A stretch of DNA of 64,000 bases from Maratus speciosus (GCA_963932465.1 OZ010793.1:260769696-260833695); one strand, 5' to 3'; positions 1 through 12,728 are shown, counted from the stretch's first letter. Numbers and translations are program-made. The notes: generated by a model not told the origin, from the letters alone.

Positions 1-430
1 ATGTATATCAGGAAAAAGATCACGTTTCGTCGATTGGTCATTGGAAAAAAAATTGCAAATATTGTCAATCTGTCACGTAAAATATCGCAAAATTCGCCAA
101 TCACTCATGAAAAAAATCGCGAATTTTGTCAATCGTTCATGGAAAAAACTTGCAAATTTCGAAGACCGATCGGAGATCAAAAAAGTCGCGAAATAATTCG
201 ATCGGGGGCGGAAAAAATAGCAATTTTCGTTGATCCGTTGTGGAAAAAAATCGCGAAATTTGAAAATTTATCGCTGAAAAAATCGCGAATTACGTCAATT
301 TATCGCAGGTATCGCACATTGGTTGATTGAAAAGATTGCAAATTTTGCCAATCGGCAATGGAAAATTACCGTGAAATCTGTCAATCGGTTGTTGATTAAA
401 AATTGCGAATTTCGTCAATCAGTCGCACTT
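1..430. repeat. Diverged ~40-bp minisatellite
   Basis: The stretch is built of imperfect units of about 35-45 bases. Each has a run of A, then TCGCGAATTTTGTCAATC or a close variant, then a short variable part. The open frame across it (1-330) comes from the repeat, not from a gene, because the peptide only repeats the same basic motif. A related array in the opposite orientation lies at 30,590-30,790. Confidence 0.7.
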
Positions 431-1488
431 GATTGACAAAAGAAAAAAAACAAGTTTTGTTAATAGTCCGCAGAAAAAATAGCATAATTAGTCCATCATG
501 CCTTGTTATTTCAAAAATAAGTTTCCTTTTATTTTAAATGAAGTTATCCTTCAATATTTTTTTTTTATAATTTTCAATAACGTTCAATTATTTAGAAATT
601 TTGTGTAATTTTTTTCTTCAAGTTTCCATTTGTCAAGAAGGAACCGTTAGTCTTCATGAAGTGTTGAATGGTTATTCATACAGACGCGAAGAAGCCATGC
701 ATTCCTTCATACAATTATTTATTTCCATTTGTTTATTTTTATTATAGACAAAAAATAATTATTCATCAAGAATAAAGACTTATTACAACTCCCTACCTCC
801 CCAATATAGAATTTTCTTTGTGTTACTGATGTGGCCCTCGACAATCCAAACATTTTTGTAAGTGGCCCTTCTCTTAAAAAGGTTGTGCACCCCTATACGC
901 AATATAAAAAATTAAGATATGCTGTAGTTATTTATTTCAAAGCTCAATATTGGTAATTAAAATAAACGTATACTAACCATTTTGGCAAAATAATTTCTGA
1001 GGCAAAATGGCTGACAAATATATAATACATCATGGGATGATTTGGACATTTGCAAAGGGGGATAAATGGGACTGTCCCATTTATTCCTAGAGGATGTTGA
1101 AAAATTTATTTATTAACTAAATATTATATAGGTTGATAAATTAATATTTTATGCTAATTATTAGTATTAAATAGCATTATATAGGTTGTTTATTATTAAA
1201 AGTTATCGAATCTTATTATATTGAAATAAAGGTTAATAGTTTATCAAAAATTGCTGTAGAAACTTATCAATATAGATAAATTGTTAAAAATAGTATATAT
1301 TTATTGATTAAATGAGGGAATTTATATTGAATTTTAAACTGTTGTTTAAATAAAATTCCCACCCCTAACATAATTTCCATTGTGCATGTTATCTAAGATA
1401 CATATAATTAATATTAATGAGTTATGATTGAAAATTATTAGCTATGCCATATTACAAAGAAATTTTTCACTTTCATTTTTGATTTAAA
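431..1488. other. AT-rich stretch, possible hAT-like terminus near 893
   Basis: No gene is recognised. Around 832-895 the sequence runs GTGGCCCTCGACAATC, then GGTTGTGCACCCCTA, which resembles one terminus of a hAT element. No partner terminus was found. Bases 1,020-1,100 carry a GGGACTGTCCCATTTATTCC motif that is echoed near 3,270, so they may be the left edge of the pogo-type element whose transposase follows. Confidence 0.35.
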
Positions 1489-2560
1489 ATGCCTCATAAG
1501 TGTGAAAAAAGAACAGATAGACAGCCGAAGTCTGCATTACAAGTTGAAACTGTATTGTTTCAGAACCCTTTCCTACGACCCTGGTGATAATGGAAAAGTG
1601 CTACTGCTGCTGGACGCCATGAAAGTCATATGATGAGTATAGACACAATTCGATATGCTAAGGAGCATGGGGTTATTCTTTTAACATTTCCTTCTTGTTA
1701 AAGTCATCGTTTGCAGCCATTGAAAGTTTTTGTTTATGGGCCTGTCAAGGCAAAGCTGTTATCAATCCAAGATGATTGGCTGACAAACAATCCTGGAAAG
1801 CATATTACAATTTACAACCTCTCAGCTTTTGAGAAGGAGGCTTTTTTTTTCAGCTTTTATTCCTAGCAACACTGTAAAAAAAAATTATGTAGCGTTACTC
1901 CATAAAATTGGTGGCAGCATGCAGCCTCAAATTTTATGGAATAATTTAACTTATATAATGGTGTAATTTAAACTGATATAACTGATGTAATATTACATAT
2001 TAGAATAACGTAACACCAGTTATATCGGTTAAATTATTCGATAAGATGGAGGTAGCAAGGCTGCCACCAATTTTATGGAGTAACGTTATAAAACGTTTTT
2101 ACTGTGAACACAGCCACTGGTTTTAGGAAAACTGGCATTTTCCCTTTTAAAAGCAATGTATTAACTGAAACTGATTTTTTACCAGCTTTTGTGACTGACA
2201 GACACATTTAGAAGAACCAACAACCTAAAGTATCAAGTAATAAATGAAGTTACATGTCAATCTCAACCAGAGGTGGAGGATAATCTTGCACTTCTTGTCA
2301 ATAAACGATCTACATAACCACAACCTCTAACTCCTGAGCAGATTTGCCCTTTTTCAAAAGCAGAGGCACGAAACAAAAAAAAAAAAAAAAAAAAAAAAAA
2401 AGCATTGGAAGAGGCAAAAATTCAAGAAACAGTGAAATAGTTGCATTTTGACAAATACGCTTGTAAAAAATCGTCTAAAATCAGAATACAAAGAAAAGCA
2501 AAAGTGCAAAGCAGAAAAAGAATCTAGAATTGAAAAGTGAAAATTAAGAAAATAGAAAGA
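1489..2560 (+). pseudogene. Broken pogo/Tigger-type transposase
   Basis: An ATG at 1,489 opens a short basic N-terminus (MPHKCEKRTDR) like the start of pogo-type transposases with a CENP-B-like DNA-binding domain. The sequence then jumps to late DDE-domain motifs: LLLLD, HESHMMSIDTIRYAKEHGV, HRLQPLKVFVYGP and NNPGKHITIYNLSAF. After a MITE insertion it continues with GFRKTGIFPF, FLPAFVTDR and ILTNTLVKNRL, which are typical C-terminal motifs of this family. The middle of the protein is deleted, there are several stops and frameshifts, and poly-A tracts interrupt the tail. It cannot encode an active enzyme. The motif order makes the family call fairly secure; the element's outer boundaries are not resolved. 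Confidence 0.75.
1870..2106. mobile_element. MITE with ~48-bp inverted repeats
   Basis: The left end has GTTACTCCATAAAATTGG followed by TGGCAGC. The right end has GCTGCCACC followed by the reverse complement, AATTTTATGGAGTAACG. The tips are CACTGTAAAA and its near-inverse TTTTACTGTG. It splits the pogo-type transposase between two recognisable peptide motifs, so it is a secondary insertion. The short AACA(C) bases on both sides may be the target duplication, but the exact edge is ambiguous. Confidence 0.75.
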
Positions 2561-3439
2561 AATCATCATATTAATATAGAAGATTAACTTCAGCTTAGAG
2601 GATTCTTCTTTCAATGATTGTCTTTAGGAAACGATGTTTATAATATTCAAGAAAATTATTTTCTTCTGACAAAATATAAACAGAAAATTCTTCTTTTTTT
2701 TTTTTTTTTTTTTTTTTTGTTAGAGTGCTTCAACTAAAAGATGTTATAAAGTTCAATTTCTAAAGAAAAAGTTTGATAGATATGGATTATTTTATACTAA
2801 AAACACTGAAATTTGTGATATTACTGAGCCCGATATCATGGAAAAGCTACCACAACCTGAAAATCAAGAGGGAACTGAAAGGGTGAAAGCATTCAATATG
2901 CTTGCATACAATTTCATAGATATATTAACATTAAATAGAAATGTGCAAGGTAAACATGTCGTCAATCATTACAATTGCAAATTTTATAATTAAGTCACTG
3001 TTATGTATCCACTTCACCACTAGAGTACAATTCTTCTTATATGTTACTAGTATTTGTCCATGTAATTTTAACTATATAATTCATTAAAATATGCTATGCA
3101 TAATTAACTGTGTTTTCACTTTTTGGATTACCAACACAGATATAACAACCATATTATAAGATCATATATTACAAATATTATTGCATATAAGCTTATAATT
3201 ATAAATTTTAATTTGTTAATATTGAATACAGGGAGCAAATTTTTGTGTACCATCCATCCCTATTAGTGTCCCATTCATACCTGCTGTGGGGATGACACTG
3301 GGACAGAGAGAAACATATCTTTATTAGATATTATGGATAAATGTAATCAAACACCAAATGTATGAAATGTGATACATAATACTGATAACTTAAAAAAAAT
3401 TAAATAAATGTTTTTGTGAAAATGTGCCATTCAAACCCC
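2561..3439. other. AT-rich remnant with homopolymers
   Basis: This is probably the decayed 3' part of the pogo-type element. It contains a long poly-T tract (about 2,692-2,719) and a GTGTCCCATTCATACC motif near 3,270 that echoes the possible left edge near 1,070. No open frame or RNA gene is recognised. Confidence 0.4.
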
Positions 3440-4010
3440 ATCTCCTCTACACGATTCATATTTTAAAAATTGTATTCTGAAGACATTATTCCCAAGTCGA
3501 AATACACTTTTGTTGCGGTTTTATTATAAACGATTTGCGAATAAAAGAGGGCGTATTTTCTTTCTTTTTTTTTCTTTTTGGACACTACTGTGCAAAAATC
3601 ATTAATGAATTAATGTCCCAAGGTATTCCACTATCCCGTTCTGTTTTTAGATTTTTTTGCGATTAATTGACAGAAAAATGTGCTAACAAGTAAATCTTAG
3701 TAAGTTTTGGTGTGATTTTCATCGTTTTTTCTTAAAAAGAATTTCAATAATAAATAGTAAAATCTTATAATAATTCAGTTCTTTGTCCTTCATTTTTTAT
3801 ATGGCAAAATATTTTTTCATAACGAAGCTTATATACTTATAAGAAATTATAAATAAAATTTTATTGCAAATATGTTTTATCTAGTTTTTTTCTCTTTATC
3901 GTTTTAGCATTTCCCGCTAAAACTCATTTCTTTATGAAAATAAAGTAAAATAAAATGACAGTTATTTTTTTTTTAAATATAAAGTTCTAGACATTACCTG
4001 GGAAGAAATG
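3440..4010. repeat. Segmental duplication, copy A
   Basis: This 570-base stretch aligns along its length, in the same orientation, with 23,400-23,936. Shared landmarks in order are TATTCTGAAG, a TTTTATT..A.ACGATTTG stretch, a TTGGACACT block, TAATTCAGTTCTTT, AAATTATAAATAAAATTTTA and AAAATAAAGTAAAAT. In copy B this intron segment runs directly into an acidic exon with a splice donor. Here the equivalent point, 3,992-3,997, still reads as a minus-strand CCCAG|GTAATG donor, but the coding sequence beyond it is not preserved well enough to call. The divergence points to an old duplication. Confidence 0.65.
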
Positions 4011-4602
4011 TTGTTTACGCCATTAAGTTAACCCACTAGTTTAGCACCCATTTAAGAAAAAAAAATGAGTATTATACTGATTATCTATATTTTATCGATA
4101 ATAATAAGGAAAGACATTTGACTGTGTTTGTGTATGCTTTGTTCTGAAGAGACCGCTGTACGCAAAACTAAAAGATTGACAGTAAAATGGTTCTATGTCT
4201 GCAACTATGCACCTCGAACTCAGTTTTTGGATTAGATTTTTTTTAGTTTAATTTTTTATGCGAATTTAGCTGACCGAAATAATTTTTTTTTATCATATTC
4301 GCTCGCTGCGGCCGTTCATAAACATTCCGCGTATACACAAGGAAACAAGAAGCACAAAATTAAAAATGTTTTCTTTTGCGCGTTTCGGCTAACTATACGA
4401 AATGCGAAAAAGAAAAAATCACACGCTTAAATTTTGTAATTTTTACTTTCTAACGACGTAATTCGTTTTTTATAAAATCATAATATTAAACCTTTAAAAA
4501 TTTAACTTCGACTTCGTCCTTCCCCCCACCACCCGTTTTTTTCTAATACCGCATCGGCCTAAATAATCGAAATATGTTAAAACAAAAAATACCAGAATAT
4601 AT
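4011..4602. other. AT-rich spacer
   Basis: No gene, repeat pair or RNA is recognised. Homopolymer runs are common. Confidence 0.4.
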
Positions 4603-5754
4603 GGGGCATTCTCACAATCTTTTGACTTTCATGTCCTTGAATAATAATTTTTATTTTAATACACTTTTTCGTGTTTTTTTTTTTTAATTTCATACGCTGG
4701 GAAACATCCCATTGCATGATTGCATAACAACATTATCAAGATAAATAAGTTTTGGACGATGTTGGGGGTCCAAATACCAGGAAAACTCCTATACCGTCCC
4801 GTGTTCCTGATGCTGATTTTTAAGTTTGGAGCTGTCTATATAAAATTGTTTCAATAAAAGTAATTCGATGTAATTTTTTTCCAAAACTGGGACAATTGTT
4901 TTATATAAATATGTAGCAAAAAATTAACCTGCACACATTTTTACGGTTGATATTATTTTTTGAACTCTGTCCCCGGGTTTTTTATCCTTACCGTCCCTCT
5001 TGCTAAACTTATACAGAAAATAATTTCAGATGCAGCCACAGAATTTTATCAAGTTTTTTCTCATGCAGAAGTACGCTAGAAAAAACATGTCTAAAATTCT
5101 TTGACGGGAAATTTACTGCAGAATTTAAATCAGCATTTAAATATCATTTTCAAGATCGTGGCTTTATTGATAGTCTTACCGTCCCCAAGGTTTATTCCTG
5201 CACTTTTCGAGGTAAATAAAAAAAAAAAATTAATTTAATCCAATGTTAACAACTGTTTCTAAAAATCAATGAACATTGTGGCTATCGCTTAGTCTTAACA
5301 TGATTTGCCTAAAATAGGTGGTAATTTTCCTTACAGTTCCATCCTTACCGTCCCTTTTTTCCCATTTCGTCCCTTTTTTCCTATACCGTCCCATCTTTAA
5401 TACCCGTTTAAGACAATGTTATACCAAAATTTTGTACTAAAAATACTATATTGTTATTATTTCTTATTTGAGTGTCTTGTGGGTATTATGCAAATTCATT
5501 ATAAGTAAAAATTTCGAAGAAAATAAAAAGTTTTAGTGGTAAAATGGTAAGGAAAATTAAACTCGCAAAGTTTAATTTTCCATAACATAAGTTTAACATA
5601 AACCTCAGTTAAATAAAAAATTTTTCGCTGCTGACCATTTTTTCTTTATTTTGAATCATTAAGGCATTCGTCTATCAGATTAAAATGTTATTTTAGCAAG
5701 TTTAGTTTCGCCAGATTTTTTTCCCCAAAAGTCAAAAGATTGCGAGAATGCCCC
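4603..5754. mobile_element. Non-autonomous TIR element, GGGGCATTCTC ends
   Basis: The left end reads GGGGCATTCTCACAATCTTT and continues TGACTTT. The right end is its inverse, AAAGTCAAAAGATTGCGAGA followed by ATGCCCC. ATAT flanks both sides and fits a short target duplication. The interior is noncoding and carries several ACCGTCCC motifs. The superfamily is not identified. Confidence 0.75.
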
Positions 5755-6958
5755 ATATCTACGTAACTTTTCCTAAGTAACGGTGTTACCCGTCTTTAAA
5801 AATATCAATATTAAACCTTTAAAAAAAATTAAGTACGTCATTAAGAACGTAGGGTTTTCGTTTTTTTCTGTGTAATGTTTAAGATATTGCATATGCTTCG
5901 AAAATTGAAATACGAAAAAAAAAAAACCCACTAGACCACATCTACGTACATTTTTTTAACAGTGAAATCCATTTAAAAAAAATTAACTACATCCATTTAA
6001 AAAAATTCTATTCTAAAAGTCCCTTTCGGGATTTCAATATTTTCACCATATTTTTAAATTCTGCATCCGCTATTTTTCATCAAAGTACGAAAAAGAAAAT
6101 ACATGCTTAATCAACGAACCATTTTTCTTTAAAACGATGCCTTCGGTTTTAAAAAATATTAATAACCGTTTAAAAAAGTTACCTTCCAAAAATCAATTTC
6201 TTGATTTCAGTTTTTTTTTATGTTTAAAACTCTGCGTATGAACATGCAAAAAACACAGTACGTATGAATTAACGAGTATACTTTTACTTTTAACACTAAT
6301 ATTAACCCTTTCAAAAAAGTTCTCATCAGTATTTCACTACACGATTTCTCAAGACTGCATTAGTTACCCATCATACGTAGTATAGGGTAAGTCTTGTAAT
6401 CGTTTTAAAAATAGAAACAATTTTTTTGACAAATTTACACGTTTCAGACACTGGAGATTCCAAAAAACATATTTTTAGTAAAAAAATTGCCGTTCGTCTG
6501 TCTGCGTGTGTGTGTGTCTGTAAACGCTCTATCTACCGAATAAATGAGATAGAGTCTTGAAATTTGGTATGTACTTAGTATGTAATAATAAGAAAAAGTC
6601 TATTAAATATCAGTAACCTCGATTATACGCAACTATTTTTTTCGGGCTCTCGAAATTTTCGTTCTGATAAAAGGTATATAAAAAATTTGGAAATTGTTTA
6701 TTTTAAGGAGTGGGTATAAAAGACAATAAAAAACATATATTTTGCATAAAGAATAAAGTCTATTGGATAATTAGTTGCCGATATATTTGTAATCATATTT
6801 TTTACACTTTTCGACTTTTCATGACCCTGTATTTCATTCAAATTTTAATTCAAAGATGTATTTTAACTGGAAAGAAGGCATTTAATCCGATGCAATAAAC
6901 TTTTAGTTAATACGATCAAAATTTTTGGAGTTATAAGGATGTTTCTTTTACGCAATTC
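5755..6958. other. AT-rich spacer with degraded repeats
   Basis: No gene is recognised. A GTCTGTCTGCGTGTGTGTGTG tract near 6,497-6,520, next to ATTCCAAAAAACATATTTTT, resembles the tail of the minisatellite element at 16,390-16,480. Copies of that family are therefore probably scattered here. The short frame at 6,710-6,898 has no recognisable motif. Confidence 0.35.
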
Positions 6959-7269
6959 GGTACTACTTGATTATCCTGTCAACCAAAAATCTATCGCCAA
7001 ACTATAAGATTAAATGCCAGTAATTGGCTTATCGTAAATGTCACATTCACTTGACATGAAACCCTTTACACGTGTTTGTTACGTCATCAAGTAATTTTTA
7101 ACTTGGCATTTTATTTGTATTGTTATTAATCTTTTATTAATTTATTTGTTCTTTCGTTATTTAAAAAAAAAACAAAAATTAAAATTATGCCAATTTGTAT
7201 AATTTTGCGAGTAGTTTGGCGATTTATATAATTTGTCGAAATGAGTCGACGGGATAATCAAGTAGTATC
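6959..7269. mobile_element. hAT-like MITE, GGTACTACTTG family, copy 1
   Basis: The ends are GGTACTACTTGATTATCC and, inverted, GGATAATCAAGTAGTATC. The 8-bp sequence CGCAATTC is duplicated exactly at 6,951-6,958 and 7,270-7,277, which is the hAT superfamily signature. The interior is noncoding and aligns with the second copy at 32,172-32,672. Confidence 0.85.
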
Positions 7270-7277
7270 CGCAATTC

Positions 7278-8020
7278 AGTAATAGAGAATTGCTATGTAT
7301 TAAAAATATTTAAAAATACATTTACATTTTATTTTTGAATTGCAATGCATTTTATAAATAGTTTACACATGTTTTATTTTCATATTTTATACTATGCATT
7401 TCCATGATGGGTCAGGAAATTTGATTTTGAAGAGAATTGTGTTTCGGAAAATTCCATAAACACTTCTTCCGAGCCCCTTTTAGCACTTTCCAGAATAATT
7501 GAAAAAATTTATTTACCCGAGTACTTCTGGAGCCCCTTGGTCTGGGTTTCTCTTCTTCTCCATCAGACATATGGCGCTTGAGATTTGCACGGTTACATTC
7601 TCCTGAAGTGTAAAATAAACAATGATATAGTAATTGGAAATTGTTGAAAGGAACTCACTCATATTTTAACATTTCTCATTTTAAAATGGTTTCGAAGTTT
7701 TTCCTGTTTATTGATAGTTTCTTGAAAAAAGGAATTCCGTATGTGTACTAACTCATGCATATTTGGGAGAGAGCAATTTAACCTCTTCAGTTCCGAAGCT
7801 AAAATAATAATACAAATGCTTATTCATTGGGTTTTTTCAAACAAAATGACATCGTAAATGACAGAAAAAAATCTTTTCTGTAATTGGTCCTTTAGGCGCT
7901 TAGTAATTTAGGTTCAAAAATATGGATCTAAAATTACAAACCCCCTTAAAAACACCAATTTAATAACCTTTAACCTAAATTAACGCAATCACAAATTTAA
8001 GAGAAATAAACAAGTAAATA
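7278..8020. other. Intron around the 7.5-kb exon
   Basis: Apart from the exon at 7,517-7,602 this is AT-rich sequence without a recognised gene. It ends at the TA target site of the Tigger element. Confidence 0.4.
7517..7602 (-). CDS. Exon of FHA-domain gene (fifth found; basic/acidic tail)
   Basis: The 86-base minus-strand exon has a pyrimidine-rich acceptor (TATTTTACACTTCAG) and a GTAAAT donor. It takes two bases to complete the codon left by the exon at 19,180-19,300 and ends in phase 0. The peptide begins ECNRANLKRHMSDGEEEK and continues PRPRGSRSTR. It resembles the exon at 26,921-27,012 in length, phase and pattern: C-x-R-xx-LK, then acidic residues, then RPR and an S/R-rich end. The two are therefore likely duplicated exons. 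Function is unknown; a charged, possibly nuclear tail is the only hint. Confidence 0.6.
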
Positions 8021-8722
8021 CAGTAAAACCTGTAACGTTGACCATCCTTGTAAGTTGACCACCTGTCTATGTTGACCTCTGTTGTCAGGAACCAAATTTA
8101 TCCTATACAAAACTATAAGACAAACCCTTTGTAATCTGACCACCTGTCTATCTTGTATCTTGACCACTGAAATTATTCAAATTTGACTAGAACTATTATA
8201 AAATGAGCATCAAAACCCTTTATAACTTGGCCACCCCAAAAGCTAACAAATCATGAATAAAAAAAAAGTAACTCTACACGAAATTTTTCCTTTTTTTTTT
8301 CTTTTTAACTAGAATTTCTAAAAGGGTGAAATAGTTATTGTCCTGGAGAATGCTTTTAGCAGGGATAGGTGTAGATAAATTATTCAAGGCTTATCTATTC
8401 TTACATTGTTGGTCTTGTGGATTTGGCTTTTCAACCCTCCCCCTCTATTCTTTGATTCTAGATTTCTTTCTTCTATTTTCCATTCTCTTATCATTCCTTC
8501 CCTTCTTTCAATAACCCCAGGTGCTAGTTTGTAAGCAGAAATATTTCCACCAGTTGCAATGGTTTGTAGCAATTGTAACAACAAGTGATGAGTTACACTA
8601 GATCTGTGTTGTAGTACAGAAGGATTATTATTTTCATCTAGTAAACTTGGTGTAGAGGCAGTATTCAAGACATTTATATTTTGTAATTGCTTTTTTAACA
8701 AAGAAGATTTTGTTAGCCTAAA

Positions 8723-8905
8723 ATGGCTCAAAAAAGAAAATAAGTTGAACTTTCAAATGATAAGAAATATGAAATATTAAATTTAATTAGAAAAGGAGAA
8801 AGCCAGAGAAAATTAGCTGATAGATATGGAATTTCCAAAACTACAGTGTCTAACATATCAAAGAATGGGGAAGAAATGACTAAATTGTGGCTAGAGAACT
8901 GTAGT
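8723..8905 (+). pseudogene. Tigger transposase, N-terminal DNA-binding piece
   Basis: The ATG at 8,723 starts MAQKRK, followed at once by an in-frame TAA (8,741-8,743). After it the frame reads KYEILNLIRKGESQRKLADR and YGISKTTVSNI, the helix-turn-helix of CENP-B/pogo-type transposases. The piece ends at the hAT insertion. The codons before the insertion and those after 12,728 are in the same frame once one copy of the 8-bp duplication is ignored, so the hAT did not itself destroy the frame's continuity. Confidence 0.8.
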
Positions 8906-9899
8906 CAGGGGCGAAGCTACTGGGGGGGCGTAGGGGGGCGTCTCGCCCCCCCCAATGTCGGCAACTCTGATCACAGTCGGCAAATTCTAGGTAGTCAATA
9001 TCGATCGATACAACTCTGAAACAATCGATTTTTTTCAAATTTTCAAAGTTTTGTCTTAAAACATACACTAGAAAATACCAATCCTTAACATTTGTCTTAA
9101 TTTCTTTCAAAAATTCGAAGTTTGCCTCTTCTTTCTTCGACTTCGCGTGACTGCTGAAAATAAATTGAGAAAGAACCAGGAGAGTCCCCAGCGGATTAGT
9201 AGGGTTCTGAACATCTAAATGATCGACTAGCACTGAAGATGATGACGACTCCGGTGAACGCATTCATATTACTCGTGGTGAATTGAAATGTGCTCGACAA
9301 TTAAATCATTTAGTTGATTGTTTAAATGATTGCAAGCCGATCATTGAAAAATTTACCCCATCTGATGAATTAAGTGTTTTCTTGTTCCATAGATATAGAC
9401 AGGGAAAAATAAAATTGTTCGTCTGTGTCAAATATTTATAGTAAGAAAGTGAAAGAAATCGAGAAGAACCATGGAGAGGTTAGCATTATGGAAAGTGGGA
9501 ACGATTCCATCATTGAACATGACCCAGGAAAAAGGCCTAAAATGAAGTCAGACAATCAGAGACATATTTGATCAGTTTAGGTCCGTATGAGCCAAAACTC
9601 AGCGTATATCCGATAAATGGTTCCCTCCCGCAAGATAGACAGCGACATTTCAACAGCGCTTGGTACAAAAGAGCATCCGTTTTTGTAATATAGCACAGAA
9701 CTTAATGCTAATTTTTTTGCGTGTTTCATGAAGGTTCTGAGAGAGAAAAATACAACATGCTTCACATGAGAGTGCTATAAACAAAGGACACAAAATGAGG
9801 AGCTTAAGGAAAAGAAAAGAACAAAAAGTTCGCACAACATTTCTCTTCCAACTTCCACCAGATTTGCTGTTTCCTATTTTGTCAATTCATGATGACGCA

Positions 9900-11650
9900 T
9901 AATCACTCAACGAGAGCAAGCTCAAACAGATTATTCTGGAAGAGCAACGGCAACATCTTGCATTCAGCACAGAAATTGTAGCAATCTTAATGGACATTAG
10001 GCGAATGCTGAATAGACAAGGTCTGGTTTGTGGAAGTGACAAAGATGAAAATGGAAACTTTTGAAAAATTCTGAAATTAATTTCCAGATATAACCCACAA
10101 ATGAGGAAATGTTTGAGGACACACGTTTCAGTCCATACCATATAACTTACCTTTCCGCTTCATCCCGACTCGAGATGATGGAATATTTTGCTACAGCAGT
10201 GCGCAAAACGATAGTCAGGGATAGTCAAGAAGCATAATTTTATGGAATTAGGGCAGATACGACACAGATGCTTCGCACCATGAACGATCAGCTGTTGGGT
10301 TGAAATATGTCGACAAAGATGGAAAATCTCCGATCGGCTTTTGGAAGTTTTAAAAGAAGTCGTCAAAACCAATACCGACCTTGCATGCTAGATATCGCAC
10401 ATCCTTACAAAGAATGAGCTCGAAATAGAACAGGTAATTTTCCAGTCATACGATTTTACAAGCAGCATGTCTAGAGAATTCAGCGGCACTTAGGAGACGT
10501 TTTCAGAAATCGCGGGTCGAATTGTGCCCTATACTCCTTGTCAATGTCACAGACCTAACACTTTCGTTTCGCATATCTACAGTGCCAGCAATGTTATAGG
10601 TGATGTGTTCGACGTGCTGGAAGATGTTTGTGTTTTTCAGAGCAAGTTCTCAACGAAAGAAGCCATTACTAGACAAATTCAAAGAAATAGAAAATGCTCT
10701 TCTGCTGCGGAATCTTTCTAAGGCGAGATGGACTGCTCGAGCGGAATCATTGAAAGCGGTTTGGATCTCATACGAATGTATCTTACAAATTTTGAAAAAG
10801 TTGATTCCTCTACTTCTGTTAGCAAAACAATGATCAAGCCACGGAGTTTAAGAAAGAAAGTGTTATCACTCGACTTCATTGCTTTACTCTGATGTTTCTC
10901 AAGAACGTTCAGTACATCAAGTGCAAAAGCTAGTTACTAAAAAAATGAAGTCGAGGACTCTTAAAATAGACGTTACGAAAATACTGAAGACGTATCAAAT
11001 CATTGGAAACAACCAACAATGACAATGAAAATGTGAATAGGGAAATATAGAGTGCAGTACTCTTTTAAACCAACTAAGGTGTTGATCCATTAAATGAATG
11101 TGCTCTGCAGTATCGACGAAGATTGGCTCGAAAGAAGTTAGACGGTAACTGAAACAATCTCTTTGCTCTCGAACTTCTAATGTTCTAACGCATGAAGTTT
11201 CAAAAGATACTGGATACTCTTACAGTGGTGATAGCTGTAAGTCTTAATTCTTGCATCAGCCACTGGGTAAAATAATGTATCCTCCCATTACAAGAAAGAA
11301 ATAAACACTAAATCCTGATAAGAAAGCGGTACCGAAATATTTGACGAAAGCGGTCTTTCGTGAAACATTGGCAATTCCCGATATGGAAGCATTACACACA
11401 GAGCTGAAAGTTTTGTCCGACTTCGGTGCAGAGGCTGAAAAAAAGGACGATATTTACATGAAAACAGAACCTTTAAGATACTGCCACTTTCGAACCATGT
11501 CAGTCACCTGCCTCTAGTTTCTCCAGCCACAGTTGCCGCGAATGAAAGAACATTCTAAATTAAAAATTGTGAAAAAAATATTTAAGAACAACAATGACCT
11601 ATCCGCGTTTGAATACACTCATGTTGCTTACATTTGAGGATATTTTTAAA
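9900..11650 (+). pseudogene. Decayed hAT transposase (ZMYM1-like)
   Basis: Several plus-strand frames carry family motifs in the right order. Near 9,935-10,140 there is QRQHLAFSTEIVAILMDIRR, then a GNF..ILKLISRYNPQMR segment, the N-terminal region of ZMYM1/DUF4371-type hAT proteins. Near 10,240 there is a GIRADTTQ remnant of the first catalytic-acid motif. Near 11,520-11,650 there is SPATVAANERTF, then KLKIVK and LMLLTFEDI, matching the C-terminal hAT dimerisation domain. Stops and frameshifts are frequent throughout, so no functional protein can be made. The 5' start is not identified. Confidence 0.7.
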
Positions 11651-12066
11651 TACCTAGATTTGGGCGCTGTCGTTAACAGGTGGGCTCCTCTAAAAAAATG
11701 GTGGGTTGAAATGCATGTTATGCAATGAGTGAACAAAGATGTAAATAAAATAAGTTTTGTTTTAACCCTTTTTAATGTAAATATAAATAAGCTGAAACTA
11801 TATAAGTTCCAAGCAGCATGTTACTAAAAACTTCAACTTGTTCAATTAATCCGAATTGTAGATTTCCATCTGCACATTCAGCAAAAAATATGAAAATACT
11901 TTACTGAAACATTTACAACAATATAACGTACGTGAAGGGGTGGTGTATCCATCTTTAAGTCTACCTTATATTCTCCTCAATATTCTAAAGTATAAAGTAT
12001 TCGACGTTCTAAAGTGAAAAATTTGATCTCGATGGGTTAATAATGTTGAATTTGATATAGAACATA

Positions 12067-12608
12067 CAGGGTGTCCTAAGTTGGATGGACTGATTTTAAA
12101 ATTTAATAACTTGCAAATGGTGGCAACTATTAAAAACAAAATATCTTGCAGGAGGGTTATGTAATATGTCAGGAGTTTTTTTACAGCTATTCTCGATTAT
12201 AGTTTAAAATAACAGCGATACATGGCACAGCCAGCAATAGGTGCTAAATCGGGGGCCTGATGTTTTGTTTCTCTCCTCAGTATTGATGCGTAAGAAGGAG
12301 ATTAAATATATGGAATGGTTCTCAGTCACCAATGCAATTTTGTTCTTAGGGGCCCACTGCATATATTTAATCTCCTTCTTTCGCATCAATGTTGAGAAAA
12401 GAGAGAGGCCAAAAATCGGGCCCCGATTTAGCGCCTATTGCAAGCAGCGCCATATACCACTACTTTAAACTAAAATCAAGAATCGCAGTAAAAGAATTCC
12501 TGACATCTTACATAAAACTCCTGCAAGAAATTAATTTTATAGCTGTCACTATTTGCAAGTTATTGAATTTTAAAATCAGTCAGTCCATTTGAGGACTTTA
12601 GGTAGATG
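12067..12608. mobile_element. Foldback/long-TIR element
   Basis: The left arm contains GGACTGATTTTAAAATTTAA, TAACTTGCAAAT and CTTGCAGGAG. The right arm contains their inverses, CTCCTGCAAG, ATTTGCAAGTTATTGAATTT and TAAAATCAGTCAGTCC. The inner arms pair through GAAGGAGATTAAATATAT and its inverse. ACAGGGTGTCC opens the left end after TA. The right edge is approximate. It is nested inside the hAT. Confidence 0.7.
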
Positions 12609-12728
12609 CATTGTATACAGATACAGGAAAGTACTTTTAAAGCTATACATATATTTTTAAGTTAGTCGGCAAAATCGTCACATACGCCCCCCTAATGAAT
12701 TCTGCTTAAATACGCCCCTGACTGTAGT

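Larger units (their letters stand above)
8906..12720 (+). mobile_element. hAT transposon inserted in the Tigger transposase
   Basis: The ends are CAGGGGCG and CGCCCCTG, a common hAT terminus. The target sequence ACTGTAGT is duplicated exactly at 8,898-8,905 and 12,721-12,728. C/G-rich runs follow the left terminus. The interior holds a decayed plus-strand transposase related to ZMYM1-like hAT proteins, and a foldback element lies near the right end. Confidence 0.9.

Noticed and set aside
1..330. 109-codon open frame at the window start
   Set aside because: It lies entirely in the 40-bp minisatellite and its peptide only reflects that repeat.
2354..2614. Phe-rich minus-strand frame suggesting a membrane protein
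   Set aside because: It is the antisense of an A-rich, decayed transposase tail; the plus strand carries recognisable ILTNTLVKNRL-type motifs.
7753..7798. Possible extra minus-strand exon with a TATTATTTTAG acceptor (SELKRLNCSLPNMH)
   Set aside because: Its exit phase would create a stop in the exon at 7,517-7,602, and the donor is weak. It was not included in the gene model.
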